Shown here: one piece after another, positions 7,948-18,101 of the stretch
Numbering within the stretch: position 1 is the first letter of the stretch
Layout of the letters: each line of letters opens with the position of its first letter
Source of the DNA: Janthinobacterium sp. GW458P
GTDB taxonomy: Bacteria; Pseudomonadota; Gammaproteobacteria; Burkholderiales; Burkholderiaceae_D
Direction of reading: 5' to 3'
DNA: 38,665 nt
Assembly (NCBI RefSeq): GCF_002127585.1
Contig: NZ_NEGZ01000055.1
Location: 1 to 38,665 of the forward strand
The notes under the pieces: model-generated
The model's database searches: none
What the model was told of the DNA's origin: nothing
Seen by the model: the letters and a program-made list of their open reading frames with translations, nothing else
Program-made: the position numbers and the translations under genes

Positions 7948-8774
7948 TGGCACTCGTTAAGATGAAACCAACCTCGCCAGGCCGTCGCGGCATGGTAAAG
8001 GTGGTGAATGCCGACCTGTACAAAGGTCGTCCGTTCGCTGCCCTGGTTGAAAAGAAATCCAAGACCGCTGGTCGTAACAACAACGGTCACATCACCACCC
8101 GTCATATCGGTGGTGGTCATAAGCAACACTATCGCCTGATCGACTTCAAGCGCACCAAAGATGGTATTCCAGCGAAAGTGGAACGTATCGAATACGATCC
8201 AAACCGCACCGCGAATATCGCTCTGCTGTGCTACGCCGACGGCGAGCGTCACTACATCATCGCAACCAAAGGCATGGCCGTTGGCGACAGCGTGATGAAC
8301 GGTTCGGAAGCGCCGATCAAATCGGGTAACTGCTTGCCAATCCGTAACATCCCAGTCGGTACCGTGATGCATTGCGTCGAAATGCTGCCAGGTAAAGGTG
8401 CCCAAATGGCACGTACCGCTGGCGCCGGCGTTGTGCTGATGGCACGTGAAGGTACCTACGCTCAAGTGCGTCTGCGCTCGGGTGAAGTACGTCGCGTGCA
8501 CATCGAGTGCCGTGCAACGGTTGGTGAAGTCGGCAATGCCGAGCATAGCCTGCGTAAAATCGGTAAAGCTGGTGCGATGCGCTGGCGCGGTGTTCGTCCT
8601 ACCGTTCGCGGTGTGGTCATGAACCCGGTCGATCACCCGCACGGTGGTGGTGAAGGTAAAACAGCAGCTGGTCGTCATCCAGTTTCGCCTTGGGGCCAAC
8701 AGACTAAAGGTAAGAAGACACGCAGCAACAAGCGTACTACTTCCATGATCGTCTCGCGCCGCGGCAAGAAATAA
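7947..8774 (+). CDS. rplB: 50S ribosomal protein uL2
   Basis: 275 residues from ATG 7947, preceded by GAGGAGG (7933-7939); codons further upstream belong to rplW. uL2 is central to peptidyl transferase and subunit joining. Diagnostic segments are [33 protein letters not shown], and [14 protein letters not shown] near the C-terminus, which holds the conserved histidine. The RNA-binding and catalytic-site regions are intact. Confidence 0.98.
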   Translation: MALVKMKPTSPGRRGMVKVVNADLYKGRPFAALVEKKSKTAGRNNNGHITTRHIGGGHKQHYRLIDFKRTKDGIPAKVERIEYDPNRTANIALLCYADGERHYIIATKGMAVGDSVMNGSEAPIKSGNCLPIRNIPVGTVMHCVEMLPGKGAQMARTAGAGVVLMAREGTYAQVRLRSGEVRRVHIECRATVGEVGNAEHSLRKIGKAGAMRWRGVRPTVRGVVMNPVDHPHGGGEGKTAAGRHPVSPWGQQTKGKKTRSNKRTTSMIVSRRGKK

Positions 8775-8784
8775 GGGGTAGCAC

Positions 8785-9060
8785 ATGACACGTTCATTGA
8801 AAAAAGGGCCGTTCTGTGACGCCCACCTGGTGAAAAAAGTTGAAGCTGCGCAAGCTGCCAAAGACAAAAAGCCAATCAAAACCTGGTCGCGTCGTTCGAC
8901 AATCATGCCTGACTTCATCGGCCTGACGATCGCGGTGCATAACGGCAAGCTGCACGTGCCGGTTTATGTTTCCGAAAACATGGTTGGTCACAAGCTCGGC
9001 GAATTCGCACTGACCCGTACGTTCAAGGGCCATGCAGCTGACAAAAAGGCTAAGAAATAA
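8785..9060 (+). CDS. rpsS: 30S ribosomal protein uS19
   Basis: 91 residues. Starts [15 protein letters not shown] and contains [21 protein letters not shown] and [16 protein letters not shown], all typical of uS19 in the 30S head next to uS13. AAGGGG precedes the start. The TAA stop shares one base with the rplV ATG, indicating coupled translation. Confidence 0.97.
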   Translation: MTRSLKKGPFCDAHLVKKVEAAQAAKDKKPIKTWSRRSTIMPDFIGLTIAVHNGKLHVPVYVSENMVGHKLGEFALTRTFKGHAADKKAKK

Positions 9061-9389
9061 TGGAAACTAAAGCTATCCTCAAAGGTGTGCGCCTGTCGGA
9101 CCAAAAGGGCCGCCTGGTTGCTGACCTGATCCGTGGCAAGAAAGTTGACGCTGCACTCAACATCTTGCAATTCAGCCCGAAAAAAGGTGCTGCGATCATC
9201 AAGCGCGTTCTGGAATCCGCTATTGCGAATGCCGAGCACAATGATGGCGCCGACATCGACGAATTGTTCGTGAAAACGATCTACGTCGAAAAAGGTCCGG
9301 TCTTGAAGCGCTTCACCGCGCGTGCAAAAGGCCGTGGCGACCGTATTTCGAAACAATCCTGTCACGTTTACGTGACTGTCGGTAACTAA
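9060..9389 (+). CDS. rplV: 50S ribosomal protein uL22
   Basis: 109 residues. uL22 lines the exit tunnel together with uL4. Typical features are [19 protein letters not shown] at the N-terminus and the basic beta-hairpin [14 protein letters not shown] near the C-terminus, where macrolide-resistance changes arise in other bacteria. No deletion in the hairpin is apparent. The start overlaps the rpsS stop. Confidence 0.97.
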   Translation: METKAILKGVRLSDQKGRLVADLIRGKKVDAALNILQFSPKKGAAIIKRVLESAIANAEHNDGADIDELFVKTIYVEKGPVLKRFTARAKGRGDRISKQSCHVYVTVGN

Positions 9390-9398
9390 GGAGCCACG

Positions 9399-10214
9399 AT
9401 GGGTCAGAAAATTCATCCAACCGGTTTCCGTCTGGCGGTCACCCGTAACTGGGCTTCGCGCTGGTATGCAGGCAACGGTAATTTCGCTGCCATGCTGAAC
9501 GAAGACTTGAAAGCACGTGCTTACCTGAAAAAGAAACTGAAGAACGCTTCCGTTGGCCGCATCGTTATCGAGCGCCCAGCCAAGAACGCGCGCTTCACGA
9601 TCTACAGCTCGCGCCCAGGCGTGGTCATTGGTAAAAAAGGCGAAGACATCGAAGTACTGAAGTCCGCTTTGACCAAGATCATGGGCGTACCTGTTCACGT
9701 GAACATTGAAGAAATCCGCAAGCCGGAAATCGATTCGCAACTGATCGCCGATTCGATCGCTCAGCAGCTGGAAAAACGGATCATGTTCCGCCGCGCCATG
9801 AAGCGTGCAATGCAAAACGCAATGCGCCTGGGTGCTCTCGGTATCAAGATCATGTCGTCCGGCCGTCTGAACGGTATCGAAATCGCGCGTAAAGAGTGGT
9901 ACCGCGAAGGCCGCGTGCCTCTGCATACCCTGCGCGCCGATATCGACTACGGTACCAGCGAAGCGTCGACCACCTACGGTATCATCGGCGTCAAGGTGTG
10001 GGTATACAAAGGTGACCGCGCGCCTAACGGCGATGCACCAGTCATCGATACTCCAGCTGACGAGAAGAAGAGCCGCGGTCCACGCCGTGACGATGGCAAG
10101 CCAGCCGGCCGCCCACGTCCAGCGGGTGCGAAACCATCCACAGCACCAGGTGCTGCTCGTGTGCGCGCCGCTAAACCGGCCGCCGCTGCACCAGCTGAGA
10201 AAGCAGGAGAATAA
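9399..10214 (+). CDS. rpsC: 30S ribosomal protein uS3, with long C-terminal tail
   Basis: 271 residues, against about 233 in E. coli. The KH domain ([17 protein letters not shown], GxxG loop) and the C-terminal domain ([20 protein letters not shown]) are intact. S3 forms part of the mRNA entry channel and helicase. From about residue 215 the protein continues as a basic Ala/Pro/Lys-rich, probably unstructured tail. Similar tails are known in other betaproteobacterial S3 proteins. Good ribosome binding site AAGGAG upstream. Confidence 0.97.
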   Translation: MGQKIHPTGFRLAVTRNWASRWYAGNGNFAAMLNEDLKARAYLKKKLKNASVGRIVIERPAKNARFTIYSSRPGVVIGKKGEDIEVLKSALTKIMGVPVHVNIEEIRKPEIDSQLIADSIAQQLEKRIMFRRAMKRAMQNAMRLGALGIKIMSSGRLNGIEIARKEWYREGRVPLHTLRADIDYGTSEASTTYGIIGVKVWVYKGDRAPNGDAPVIDTPADEKKSRGPRRDDGKPAGRPRPAGAKPSTAPGAARVRAAKPAAAAPAEKAGE

Positions 10215-10216
10215 TC

Positions 10217-10636
10217 ATGCTGCAACCAGCACGCAGAAAGTATCGTAAAGAGCAGAAAGGCCGTAACACCGGTATTTCGCACAGCCGCGGCACCGCCGTG
10301 TCGTTTGGCGAATTCGGTCTGAAGGCAGTTGCGCGCGGTCGTATCACTGCGCGTCAAATTGAAGCGGCGCGTCGTGCAATGACGCGTCACATCAAGCGCG
10401 GTGGCCGTATCTGGATCCGTATTTTCCCGGACAAACCGATTTCGAACAAACCGGCTGAAGTCCGTATGGGTAACGGTAAAGGTAATCCAGAGTACTACGT
10501 CGCTGAAATTCAGCCAGGCAAAGTACTGTACGAAATGGATGGCGTTGATGAAGCGCTGGCACGGGAAGCTTTCCGTCTTGCCGCCGCTAAACTGCCACTG
10601 GCTACGACGTTTGTCGTACGTCAAGTCGGCCAATAA
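10217..10636 (+). CDS. rplP: 50S ribosomal protein uL16
   Basis: 139 residues. Begins [17 protein letters not shown] and includes the [18 protein letters not shown] loop near the A-site tRNA elbow, plus MGNGKGNPE. The conserved Arg in the [13 protein letters not shown] region (here [15 protein letters not shown]) is present. Only 2 bp separate it from rpsC; AGGAGA lies at the end of rpsC. Confidence 0.97.
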   Translation: MLQPARRKYRKEQKGRNTGISHSRGTAVSFGEFGLKAVARGRITARQIEAARRAMTRHIKRGGRIWIRIFPDKPISNKPAEVRMGNGKGNPEYYVAEIQPGKVLYEMDGVDEALAREAFRLAAAKLPLATTFVVRQVGQ

Positions 10637-10648
10637 TTGGAGTTGTAT

Positions 10649-10840
10649 ATGAAAGCATCTGAACTCCGCGGCAAGGACCAGCCGGCTCTGCAAAAAGAGC
10701 TGAATGATCTGTTGAAGGCACAGTTCGGCCTGCGTATGCAAATCGCTACGCAACAGCTGAGCAACACTTCGCAGCTCAAGAAGGTACGCCGCGATATCGC
10801 GCGTGTGAAGACGGTAATGAATCTGAAGGAAGCCAAATGA
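10649..10840 (+). CDS. rpmC: 50S ribosomal protein uL29
   Basis: 63 residues from ATG 10649, the normal length ([10 protein letters not shown] start). TTGGAG upstream (10637-10642) is its ribosome binding site; reading the TTG there as a start would be wrong. Two-helix coiled coil near the tunnel exit, contacting uL23. The terminal codons overlap rpsQ by 4 nt (ATGA). Confidence 0.95.
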   Translation: MKASELRGKDQPALQKELNDLLKAQFGLRMQIATQQLSNTSQLKKVRRDIARVKTVMNLKEAK

Positions 10841-11109
10841 ACGAACCAGTGAAACAGTCGCTCAAGCGCACGCTGATCGGTAAAGTGGTTTCGGACAAGA
10901 TGGACAAGACCGTTACCGTTCTGATCGAGCGCCACGTAAAACATCCTTTGTATGGCAAGATCATCATGCGTTCGAACAAGTATCACGCGCATGACGAGAC
11001 CAACCAAGTCAAGGCCGGTGATACGGTCGAGATCCAGGAAGGTCGCCCGATCTCCAAAACGAAGGCATGGACGGTGACACGTGTGGTTCAAGCCGCACCA
11101 ACCGTTTAA
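10837..11109 (+). CDS. rpsQ: 30S ribosomal protein uS17
   Basis: 90 residues, OB-fold primary 16S rRNA binder. Recognised from [41 protein letters not shown] and [13 protein letters not shown]. The last gene of the S10 operon; a hairpin follows within 10 bp. Confidence 0.97.
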   Translation: MNEPVKQSLKRTLIGKVVSDKMDKTVTVLIERHVKHPLYGKIIMRSNKYHAHDETNQVKAGDTVEIQEGRPISKTKAWTVTRVVQAAPTV

Positions 11110-11116
11110 ATAAAAA

Positions 11117-11140
11117 CCACCGTTTCGGCGGTGGATTTTA
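11117..11140 (+). terminator. Hairpin ending the S10 operon
   Basis: CCACCG (11117-11122) pairs with CGGTGG (11129-11134) around a 6-nt loop and is followed by ATTTTAATT. It lies right after rpsQ and probably reduces read-through into rplN. Confidence 0.6.
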
Positions 11141-11154
11141 ATTAGTACTTGCAG

Positions 11155-11184
11155 GCCCGCAAATTGTATGTAATACTTGCGGGC
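11155..11184 (+). other. Second stem-loop in the S10-spc gap
   Basis: GCCCGCAA (11155-11162) pairs perfectly with TTGCGGGC (11177-11184); one or two more pairs extend it. No T-tract. The rest of the 253-bp gap (11110-11362) probably holds the spc promoter and leader, but I could not pick a convincing -35/-10 pair. Confidence 0.5.
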
Positions 11185-11362
11185 TTCGTTCATGTAACGC
11201 CGCAAAGTGTCTGGCCACAGACAGTAGCATTCGCGGTCAGTTGATGTATGAAGGTCATGCACCCAAACAGTGAAGCCCAGCAGGGCGGCTCTGGCGGGAC
11301 CAAGACTGACCGTGGGTCTACATTGTGTGGATTCTTCGGCTTAAGTTGGGAAAGAGAATACT

Positions 11363-11731
11363 ATGATTCAAACTGAAAGCCGGCTCGAAGTGGCTGACAA
11401 TACCGGTGCCAAAGAAGTCATGTGCATCAAGGTATTGGGCGGCTCCAAGCGCCGTTATGCTGGCATTGGCGATGTGATCAAGGTAACCGTCAAGGTTGCT
11501 GCGCCACGTGGCCGTGTCAAAAAAGGTGAAATTTATAACGCCGTGGTTGTGCGCACCGCTAAAGGTGTTCGCCGCCAAGACGGTTCCCTGGTGAAGTTCG
11601 ACGGCAACGCCGCCGTTCTGTTGAACGCCAAGCTGGAACCGATCGGTACCCGTATTTTTGGACCTGTCACGCGCGAACTGCGCACTGAGAAGTTCATGAA
11701 AATCGTGTCCCTGGCACCGGAAGTCCTGTAA
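11363..11731 (+). CDS. rplN: 50S ribosomal protein uL14
   Basis: 122 residues, the standard length. Starts [27 protein letters not shown], with the first 18 of these diagnostic. Forms an inter-subunit bridge and the binding site for the silencing factor RsfS. GGAAAGAGA lies upstream. First gene of the spc-type cluster. Confidence 0.98.
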   Translation: MIQTESRLEVADNTGAKEVMCIKVLGGSKRRYAGIGDVIKVTVKVAAPRGRVKKGEIYNAVVVRTAKGVRRQDGSLVKFDGNAAVLLNAKLEPIGTRIFGPVTRELRTEKFMKIVSLAPEVL

Positions 11732-11740
11732 GGAGTCGTA

Positions 11741-12055
11741 ATGGATAAGATTCGTAAAAACGACGAAGTCATCGTTCTGACCGGGAAAGACAAGGGCAAA
11801 CGTGGTGTGGTACAGCAGCGTATCGATGCTGAACATATCGTGGTTGACGGCATTAACATCGCTAAAAAAGCGACTAAGCCAAACCCGATGACTGGCGTAA
11901 CTGGTGGTATCGTCGATAAGACCATGCCAATTCACGTGTCCAACGTTGCATTGTTTAATGCAGCGACTGGCAAGGCAGATCGCGTGGGTTTCAAAGAAGT
12001 GGACGGCAAGAAAGTTCGCATCTTTAAATCCTCCGGCGAAGTAGTGAAGGCTTAA
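11741..12055 (+). CDS. rplX: 50S ribosomal protein uL24
   Basis: 104 residues. KOW motif near the N-terminus ([18 protein letters not shown]). An early assembly initiator for 23S rRNA domain I. Preceded by AAGGAG 5 nt before the ATG; rplE follows after 6 bp. Confidence 0.97.
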   Translation: MDKIRKNDEVIVLTGKDKGKRGVVQQRIDAEHIVVDGINIAKKATKPNPMTGVTGGIVDKTMPIHVSNVALFNAATGKADRVGFKEVDGKKVRIFKSSGEVVKA

Positions 12056-12061
12056 GAAATC

Positions 12062-12601
12062 ATGGCACGTCTCCAAGAATTCTATAAAGAAAAAGTCGTT
12101 GCCGACCTGACCAGCAAGTTTGGTTACAAGTCGGTAATGGAAGTTCCACGCCTGACCAAGATCACCCTGAACATGGGTGTTGGTGAGGCTATCGCGGATA
12201 AGAAAGTTCTCGAGCACGCAGTTGCTGACTTGACCAAGATCGCCGGCCAGAAGCCAGTGACCACCAAGTCCCGCAAAGCGATCGCAGGCTTCAAAATCCG
12301 TGAAGGTTACCCGATCGGTACGATGGTCACCCTGCGCGGCGCTCGCATGTACGAGTTCCTGGATCGCTTCATTACCGTGGCTCTGCCGCGCGTACGCGAT
12401 TTCCGTGGTGTGAACGGCCGTGCATTTGATGGTCGTGGCAACTACAACATCGGTGTCAAGGAACAGATCATTTTCCCTGAAATCGAATACGACAAGATTG
12501 ACGCGTTGCGCGGTATGAATATCAGCATCACGACAACCGCTAAGACCGATGACGAAGCCAAAGCTTTGCTCGCCGCCTTTAAATTCCCTTTCAGGAACTG
12601 A
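12062..12601 (+). CDS. rplE: 50S ribosomal protein uL5
   Basis: 179 residues. uL5 binds 5S rRNA and touches the P-site tRNA. Typical segments are [36 protein letters not shown] and [19 protein letters not shown]. Two bases separate it from rpsN. Confidence 0.98.
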   Translation: MARLQEFYKEKVVADLTSKFGYKSVMEVPRLTKITLNMGVGEAIADKKVLEHAVADLTKIAGQKPVTTKSRKAIAGFKIREGYPIGTMVTLRGARMYEFLDRFITVALPRVRDFRGVNGRAFDGRGNYNIGVKEQIIFPEIEYDKIDALRGMNISITTTAKTDDEAKALLAAFKFPFRN

Positions 12602-12603
12602 TC

Positions 12604-12909
12604 ATGGCCAAACTGTCACTGATTAATCGTGAGATCAAGCGTGCTGACCTGGTGGCGAAATTCGCCCCTAAGCGCGAAGCTCTCAAGGCCATCGTCGATG
12701 ACCAATCGAAATCGGAAGAAGAGCGCTACGAAGCTCGCCTGAAACTGCAGGCGCTGCCACGTAACTCGAACCCGACGCGTCAACGTAACCGTTGCGCCAT
12801 CACCGGTCGTCCGCGCGGCACATTCCGTAAATTCGGTCTGGGTCGTATCAAGCTCCGTGAATTCGCCATGCGTGGTGAAATTCCGGGTATGACAAAAGCA
12901 AGCTGGTAA
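12604..12909 (+). CDS. rpsN: 30S ribosomal protein uS14, zinc-independent form
   Basis: 101 residues, the long C-minus type: only one cysteine remains, so the zinc-binding CxxC pairs are missing. Recognised from [17 protein letters not shown] and [19 protein letters not shown]. The long form is normal in proteobacteria. Located in the 30S head. Confidence 0.97.
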   Translation: MAKLSLINREIKRADLVAKFAPKREALKAIVDDQSKSEEERYEARLKLQALPRNSNPTRQRNRCAITGRPRGTFRKFGLGRIKLREFAMRGEIPGMTKASW

Positions 12910-12923
12910 TAGGAGAATATGCA

Positions 12924-13319
12924 ATGAGTATGAGCGATCCTATCGCCGATATGCTGACCCGCATTCGCAACGCACAAGGCGTGCAAAAAACGACCGTGGC
13001 CATGCCATCGTCGAAAGTCAAAATTGCGATTGCCAACGTCCTGAAGGACGAGGGTTACATTGAAGATTTCGCTGTTGCCGAAGCTGGTGGCAAGGCGGAA
13101 CTGAAGATCGGTTTGAAGTATTATGTTGGCCGTCCCGTTATTGAGCGCTTGGAGCGCGTGTCCCGTCCGGGTCTGCGCGTCTACAAGGGTAAAGACGAGA
13201 TCCCTGTTGTGATGAATGGCTTGGGTGTGGCGATCGTGTCGACTCCGCAAGGCGTCATGACTGACCGCAAAGCACGCGCTACCGGTGTCGGCGGCGAAGT
13301 TATTTGCTACGTGGCTTAA
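12924..13319 (+). CDS. rpsH: 30S ribosomal protein uS8
   Basis: 131 residues. Starts [18 protein letters not shown] and ends [13 protein letters not shown]. Binds 16S rRNA central domain; in E. coli it represses the spc operon by binding the rplE region. AGGAGA lies upstream (12911-12916). A second in-frame ATG at 12930 is possible. Confidence 0.97.
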   Translation: MSMSDPIADMLTRIRNAQGVQKTTVAMPSSKVKIAIANVLKDEGYIEDFAVAEAGGKAELKIGLKYYVGRPVIERLERVSRPGLRVYKGKDEIPVVMNGLGVAIVSTPQGVMTDRKARATGVGGEVICYVA

Positions 13320-13329
13320 GGAGTTACAC

Positions 13330-13863
13330 ATGTCTCGAGTAGCTAAAATGCCTATCGTAGTGCCAGCTGGCGCCGAAGTCGCCATCTCCGCACAAGCGAT
13401 CACCGTAAAAGGCCCGCTGGGCGTACTTTCCCAAGTCCTCACCGGCCTGGTCAAAGTAGAAAACAATGCAGGAACCCTGACTTTCGACGTGGCGAACGAC
13501 AGCCGCGAAGCTAATGCCATGTCCGGCACGCTGCGCGCACTGGTCAACAACATGGTTGTTGGCGTCACCAAGGGTTTCGAGAAAAAGCTGAACCTGGTAG
13601 GCGTGGGTTACAAGGCGCAAGCTCAAGGCGACAAGCTGAATCTGTCCCTGGGTTTTTCGCACCCTGTAGTGCATGACATGCCAGCCGGCGTTACCTGCGC
13701 AACACCAACCCCGACCGAGATCCTGATTAAAGGTATCGACCGTCAACAGGTTGGCCAGGTAGCCGCTGAAGTTCGTGCTTACCGCGCTCCTGAGCCTTAT
13801 AAAGGCAAGGGCGTTCGCTATGCGGACGAAGTGGTTAAGCTTAAAGAAACCAAGAAGAAGTAA
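13330..13863 (+). CDS. rplF: 50S ribosomal protein uL6
   Basis: 177 residues from ATG 13330 ([14 protein letters not shown]), with AAGGAG (13318-13323) in good position. Codons upstream overlap rpsH and are not used. Two repeated domains; the C-terminal [14 protein letters not shown] motif is diagnostic. Located near the sarcin-ricin loop. Confidence 0.97.
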   Translation: MSRVAKMPIVVPAGAEVAISAQAITVKGPLGVLSQVLTGLVKVENNAGTLTFDVANDSREANAMSGTLRALVNNMVVGVTKGFEKKLNLVGVGYKAQAQGDKLNLSLGFSHPVVHDMPAGVTCATPTPTEILIKGIDRQQVGQVAAEVRAYRAPEPYKGKGVRYADEVVKLKETKKK

Positions 13864-13876
13864 TTAGGGGCTGACG

Positions 13877-14239
13877 ATGGATAAGAAAGAATCACGGCTT
13901 CGCCGCGGACGCCAAACCCGCATCAAGATTGCGGAATTGAAAGTAAATCGCTTGTCGGTGCATCGCACCAACCTGCACATTTACGCCAACCTGATCAGCC
14001 CGGACGCTAAAGTCCTGGTTTCGGCCTCGACGGCTGAAGCGGAAGTTCGCGCTGAACTGGCGGGCCAATCCGGCAAAGGCGGCAATGCCGCTGCTGCAGC
14101 CTTGATCGGCAAGCGCGTCGCTGAAAAAGCGTTGAAAGCAGGAATTACCGAAGTTGCGTTCGACCGCTCCGGTTTCCGTTACCACGGCCGTGTGAAAGCG
14201 TTGGCAGAAGCCGCACGCGAAGCCGGTCTGAAGTTCTAA
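13877..14239 (+). CDS. rplR: 50S ribosomal protein uL18
   Basis: 120 residues. Binds 5S rRNA with uL5. Typical [14 protein letters not shown] segment and C-terminal [20 protein letters not shown]. Basic N-terminus. AGGGGCTGACG precedes the start. Confidence 0.97.
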   Translation: MDKKESRLRRGRQTRIKIAELKVNRLSVHRTNLHIYANLISPDAKVLVSASTAEAEVRAELAGQSGKGGNAAAAALIGKRVAEKALKAGITEVAFDRSGFRYHGRVKALAEAAREAGLKF

Positions 14240-14248
14240 GGATCAATC

Positions 14249-14767
14249 ATGGCAAAAATGCAAGCAAAAATGCAAAGCGACAAGCCGGATGATGGCATGC
14301 GCGAAAAAATGATCGCGATCAACCGCGTGACCAAAGTGGTCAAGGGTGGTCGTATCATGGGTTTCGCCGCGCTGACCGTAGTTGGTGATGGCGATGGCCG
14401 CGTCGGCATGGGCAAGGGCAAATCGAAAGAAGTGCCAGTTGGCGTGCAGAAGGCAATGGAAGAAGCCCGTCGCAACCTGATCAAAGTACCGCTCAAAAAC
14501 GGCACCTTGCATCACACGGTTGTTGGTCGTCACGGCGCTTCCAAGGTCATGATGAACCCAGCTAAGCCTGGTACCGGCGTGATCGCTGGTGGCGCAATGC
14601 GCGCTATCTTCGAAGTGATGGGCGTGACGGACGTGGTGGCAAAATCCACCGGTTCGAACAACCCATACAACCTGGTACGCGCTACGCTGGATGGCCTGTC
14701 GAAAATGAGCACTGCTTCCGATATCGCTGCCAAGCGCGGCAAGTCGGTTGAAGACATTCTGGCTTAA
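14249..14767 (+). CDS. rpsE: 30S ribosomal protein uS5
   Basis: 172 residues. Double-stranded RNA binding-like N-terminal domain with [19 protein letters not shown], then [18 protein letters not shown] and the [17 protein letters not shown] segment. Part of the mRNA entry channel and the decoding-fidelity region. No anomaly seen at the spectinomycin-related loop. AAGGATC upstream. Confidence 0.97.
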   Translation: MAKMQAKMQSDKPDDGMREKMIAINRVTKVVKGGRIMGFAALTVVGDGDGRVGMGKGKSKEVPVGVQKAMEEARRNLIKVPLKNGTLHHTVVGRHGASKVMMNPAKPGTGVIAGGAMRAIFEVMGVTDVVAKSTGSNNPYNLVRATLDGLSKMSTASDIAAKRGKSVEDILA

Positions 14768-14777
14768 GGTGGACAAA

Positions 14778-14957
14778 ATGACAAACACAGTCAAAGTGCA
14801 ATTGGTCAAGGGCTTGATCGGTACGCGCGAATCGCATCGCGCTACCGTGCGCGGTCTGGGTCTGCGTCGTGTAAATTCGGTTTCCGAATTGCAAGACACC
14901 CCATCCGTACGCGGCATGATCAATAAAGTATCGTATCTCGTTAAAGTTGTCGGGTAA
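14778..14957 (+). CDS. rpmD: 50S ribosomal protein uL30
   Basis: 59 residues from ATG 14778 ([17 protein letters not shown]). AAGGTGG (14766-14772) is the ribosome binding site. Contains the [15 protein letters not shown] motif. An upstream in-frame codon lies in rpsE and is ignored. Confidence 0.96.
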   Translation: MTNTVKVQLVKGLIGTRESHRATVRGLGLRRVNSVSELQDTPSVRGMINKVSYLVKVVG

Positions 14958-14987
14958 GCCTTCGGGCTTACACGAACGGAGCAAATC

Positions 14988-15419
14988 ATGGAATTGAATA
15001 CTATTGCACCAGCCGAAGGCGCTAAGCACTACAAGCGTCGCGTCGGCCGCGGTATCGGCTCCGGCCTGGGTAAAACCTCGGGTCGTGGTCACAAAGGTCA
15101 GAAATCGCGTTCGGGCGGCTTTCATAAAGTCGGTTTCGAAGGCGGTCAGATGCCTCTGCAACGCCGTCTGCCTAAGCGCGGTTTCAAATCGATGCACGCC
15201 ACCTTCAAAGCTGAAGTGCGCCTGTCCGATCTGAACAACCTGGCTGTTGGCGATGTCGACATTCTGGTCTTGAAGCAAGCTGGCGTTCTGGGCGTGTTGG
15301 CCCGTGACGTGCGCGTGATCTTGTCCGGCGAAATCACCAAAGCGGTGAATTTGAAGGGCTTGAAAGTGTCCGCTGGCGCGAAAGCAGCCATCGAAGCAGC
15401 CGGCGGCTCGGTAGCCTGA
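14988..15419 (+). CDS. rplO: 50S ribosomal protein uL15
   Basis: 143 residues. Glycine- and basic-rich N-terminus ([20 protein letters not shown]) typical of uL15, then [13 protein letters not shown]. Late-assembly 50S protein. Directly precedes secY as in the E. coli spc operon. Confidence 0.97.
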   Translation: MELNTIAPAEGAKHYKRRVGRGIGSGLGKTSGRGHKGQKSRSGGFHKVGFEGGQMPLQRRLPKRGFKSMHATFKAEVRLSDLNNLAVGDVDILVLKQAGVLGVLARDVRVILSGEITKAVNLKGLKVSAGAKAAIEAAGGSVA

Positions 15420-15451
15420 GTTGACCGCTAACAGCTTGATCGGAGCGAAAA

Positions 15452-16786
15452 TTGGCGACTAATCCACAACTTGCTAAAAGTGCAGCGGCCGGTTTCCCTT
15501 GGGGGCGGCTCTGGTTTTTGCTTGGCGCATTGGTGGTTTATCGTATCGGTGCTCACGTCCCGGTTCCCGGGATTGACCCGACACAATTAGCCTCGCTGTT
15601 CAAGGAGCACGAAGGCGGCGTCCTGGGCATGTTCAACATGTTCTCGGGCGGTGCCTTGTCTCGTTTTACAGTGTTTGCGCTGGGTATCATGCCTTATATC
15701 TCGGCCTCGATCATCATGCAATTGCTGTCGATCGTGTCACCGCAGATGGAAGCGTTGAAAAAAGAAGGCGAAGCAGGTCGTCGCAAGATCACCCAGTACA
15801 CCCGGTATTTCACGGTTGCGCTGGCACTGTTCCAAGCGTTGGGCATTGCAGTCGCACTGGAGTCGCAAGCTGGTCTGGTGTTGGAACCTGGTCTTGCATT
15901 CCGCTTCGTGACGGTCGTCACTTTGTTGACCGGAACAATGTTTTTGATGTGGTTGGGTGAGCAAATTACCGAGCGTGGCTTGGGGAATGGCATCTCGATC
16001 ATCATTTTTGCCGGGATTGCAGCCGGTCTGCCGTCGGCGTTGGGTGGCTTGTTCACTCAGGTGTCGAATGGTTCGATCAGCAGCTTCAGCGCGATTTTCA
16101 TCGTCATCCTGGTAGCACTGGTAACGTACTTCGTCGTATTCGTCGAACGTGGTCAGCGCAAAATATTGGTCAACTACGCGAAGCGCCAGGTAGGCAACAA
16201 GATTTATGGCGGTCAAACCAGCCATTTGCCGTTGAAGCTGAACATGGCCGGCGTGATCCCGCCGATCTTTGCTTCTTCGATCATCTTGTTCCCGGCCACT
16301 ATCGTGGACTGGTTTTCAAAGGGCGCCGACAACGCTAACCCTGCGGTGCGGTTCTTGAAAGATTTGGCAGCATCGATGGGGCCTGGTGAGCCTATCCATG
16401 CGCTGTTGTACGCAGTGGCGATCGTGTTTTTCTGTTTCTTCTATACAGCGCTGGTATTTAACAGCAAGGAAACAGCGGATAACTTGAAGAAAAGCGGTGC
16501 GTTCATTCCCGGGATTCGTCCAGGCGAGCAGACAGCCCGTTACATCGACAAGATCCTGACACGCTTGACACTTGCCGGCGCAGTCTACATCACCCTGGTG
16601 TGTTTATTGCCGGAATTTATGCAAGCCCAGTGGAAAGTACCATTCTATTTCGGCGGTACTTCTTTATTGATTATTGTAGTTGTCACCATGGATTTCATGG
16701 CGCAAGTACAGAACTACGTGATGTCGCAGCAATATGATTCACTGCTGCGCAAAGCAAATTTCAAGGGCGGAATTCCGACGCGTTAA
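15452..16786 (+). CDS. secY: Preprotein translocase subunit SecY, TTG start
   Basis: 444 residues, 10 predicted membrane helices, the channel of the Sec translocon. N-terminal [17 protein letters not shown], plug-domain region [18 protein letters not shown], and cytosolic loops C4/C5 including [20 protein letters not shown] are present. The start appears to be TTG at 15452 with CGGAG (15441-15445) 6 nt upstream; no ATG fits the known N-terminus. Rare start codon may limit SecY, whose excess is harmful. Followed by infA 18 bp later. Confidence 0.97.
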   Translation: MATNPQLAKSAAAGFPWGRLWFLLGALVVYRIGAHVPVPGIDPTQLASLFKEHEGGVLGMFNMFSGGALSRFTVFALGIMPYISASIIMQLLSIVSPQMEALKKEGEAGRRKITQYTRYFTVALALFQALGIAVALESQAGLVLEPGLAFRFVTVVTLLTGTMFLMWLGEQITERGLGNGISIIIFAGIAAGLPSALGGLFTQVSNGSISSFSAIFIVILVALVTYFVVFVERGQRKILVNYAKRQVGNKIYGGQTSHLPLKLNMAGVIPPIFASSIILFPATIVDWFSKGADNANPAVRFLKDLAASMGPGEPIHALLYAVAIVFFCFFYTALVFNSKETADNLKKSGAFIPGIRPGEQTARYIDKILTRLTLAGAVYITLVCLLPEFMQAQWKVPFYFGGTSLLIIVVVTMDFMAQVQNYVMSQQYDSLLRKANFKGGIPTR

Positions 16787-16804
16787 GCGCGGTAAACATA
16801 CCGA

Positions 16805-17023
16805 ATGGCAAAAGACGACGTCATACAGATGCAGGGCGAGATTCTTGAGAATCTCCCAAATGCAACATTTCGAGTGAAGCTGGAGAACGGACACGTGGTG
16901 CTCGGGCATATTTCAGGTAAAATGCGGATGAATTATATTCGCATTCTCCCTGGAGACAAGGTGACGGTGGAGTTGACGCCGTACGACCTGAGCCGAGCCC
17001 GCATTGTGTTCCGTACCAAGTAA
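16805..17023 (+). CDS. infA: Translation initiation factor IF-1
   Basis: 72 residues, the exact family length, single OB fold. Reads [19 protein letters not shown] and ends [14 protein letters not shown]-1 blocks the A site during initiation. Its place between secY and rpmJ is common in beta- and some other proteobacteria, unlike in E. coli. No strong Shine-Dalgarno sequence is visible. Confidence 0.97.
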   Translation: MAKDDVIQMQGEILENLPNATFRVKLENGHVVLGHISGKMRMNYIRILPGDKVTVELTPYDLSRARIVFRTK

Positions 17024-17065
17024 CACACTGAATCAAACCAAAGAAGCGAAAGAAAGAGCCCAAAA

Positions 17066-17179
17066 ATGAAAGTTCTCGCATCAGTCAAGCGGATCTGCCG
17101 CAACTGCAAGATCATCAAGCGCAAAGGCGTAGTCCGCGTTATCTGCGTGGAACCACGTCACAAGCAGCGTCAAGGTTAA
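17066..17179 (+). CDS. rpmJ: 50S ribosomal protein bL36, zinc-binding form
   Basis: 37 residues: begins [20 protein letters not shown] and ends RHKQRQG. Zinc ligands C11, C14, C27 and H32 are all present, so this is the C-plus form. Smallest ribosomal protein, binds 23S rRNA domain VI near the factor-binding region. AGAAAGAG lies upstream. Placed between infA and rpsM as expected. Confidence 0.97.
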   Translation: MKVLASVKRICRNCKIIKRKGVVRVICVEPRHKQRQG

Positions 17180-17193
17180 TCGAGGAATAACAA

Positions 17194-17559
17194 ATGGCAC
17201 GTATTGCAGGGGTTAATATCCCAAATCATCAGCATACCGTTATCGGCCTGACGGCCATCTACGGTGTGGGCCGTCCACGCGCAGAGAAAATCTGTGCATC
17301 GACCGGTGTAGCAACCAACAAAAAGATCAAAGATCTGGATGACAGCGAACTGGAAAAACTGCGCGATGAAGTAGGTAAATTCATCGTCGAAGGCGATCTG
17401 CGTCGTGAACTGTCCATGAACATCAAGCGTTTGATGGATCTGGGTTGCTACCGCGGCATGCGTCATCGTAAGGGTCTGCCTTGCCGTGGCCAGCGTACGC
17501 GTACGAACGCACGTACCCGCAAGGGACCGCGTAAAGCCGCTCAATCGCTGAAAAAATAA
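17194..17559 (+). CDS. rpsM: 30S ribosomal protein uS13
   Basis: 121 residues. [20 protein letters not shown] at the start, helix-two-turn-helix core, and basic tail with [20 protein letters not shown] that contacts P-site tRNA. AGGAATAAC upstream. First gene of the alpha-type cluster, only 14 bp after rpmJ, so probably co-transcribed with spc. Confidence 0.98.
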   Translation: MARIAGVNIPNHQHTVIGLTAIYGVGRPRAEKICASTGVATNKKIKDLDDSELEKLRDEVGKFIVEGDLRRELSMNIKRLMDLGCYRGMRHRKGLPCRGQRTRTNARTRKGPRKAAQSLKK

Positions 17560-17576
17560 TCCGCTAGGGAATAATT

Positions 17577-17981
17577 ATGGCTAAGTCGCAAAATAACGCC
17601 GCATCAGCACGCGTGCGTAAAAAAGTTAAAAAGAACGTCGCTGAAGGCATCGCACATGTCCACGCATCGTTCAATAACACCATCATTACCATCACCGATC
17701 GTCAAGGCAATGCCTTGTCGTGGGCTACCTCCGGCGGTGCAGGCTTCAAGGGTTCGCGTAAATCGACCCCATTCGCAGCGCAGGTCGCCGCGGAAGCCGC
17801 TGGTAAAGTGGCAGTTGAGTGTGGCGTAAAGAACCTGGAAGTACGTATCAAGGGCCCAGGTCCTGGTCGTGAGTCCGCCGTTCGCGCGCTGAACAACCTG
17901 GGCATCAAGATCACCGAGATCCAGGACGTGACGCCGGTACCGCACAACGGTTGCCGTCCACCGAAACGTCGTCGTATCTAA
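17577..17981 (+). CDS. rpsK: 30S ribosomal protein uS11
   Basis: 134 residues. Typical [19 protein letters not shown] and [18 protein letters not shown] segments; C-terminus [13 protein letters not shown]. Forms the 30S platform next to the E site. Starts 17 bp after rpsM. Confidence 0.98.
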   Translation: MAKSQNNAASARVRKKVKKNVAEGIAHVHASFNNTIITITDRQGNALSWATSGGAGFKGSRKSTPFAAQVAAEAAGKVAVECGVKNLEVRIKGPGPGRESAVRALNNLGIKITEIQDVTPVPHNGCRPPKRRRI

Positions 17982-17996
17982 GATAGTGTTGCAGAG

Positions 17997-18010
17997 GGCG
18001 CTTCGGCGCC
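17997..18010 (+). other. GGCGC-TTCG-GCGCC hairpin after rpsK
   Basis: A perfect 5-bp stem with a stable TTCG tetraloop, 16 bp after the rpsK stop. No T-run follows. Probably an RNA 3'-end stabiliser or pause. Confidence 0.5.
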
Positions 18011-18101
18011 AGCTGCTTTGCTGTCTGTTGTAACTCAGTACAGTTGTGTGAAAACGCTGGAGCAGGGAGCCGGAAACGGTTATACTGCCCGGCTGTTCTT
18101 G

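Noticed and set aside
7608-8948. 446-codon minus-strand open frame across rplW, rplB and rpsS
   Set aside because: Antisense shadow of strongly biased ribosomal codons; similar shadows occur opposite rplC/rplD and rplV/rpsC.
18058-18086. Promoter for rpsD from TATACT at 18081
   Set aside because: The -35 is poor, and a strong terminator lies 16 bp after the -10, so a productive transcript is doubtful.
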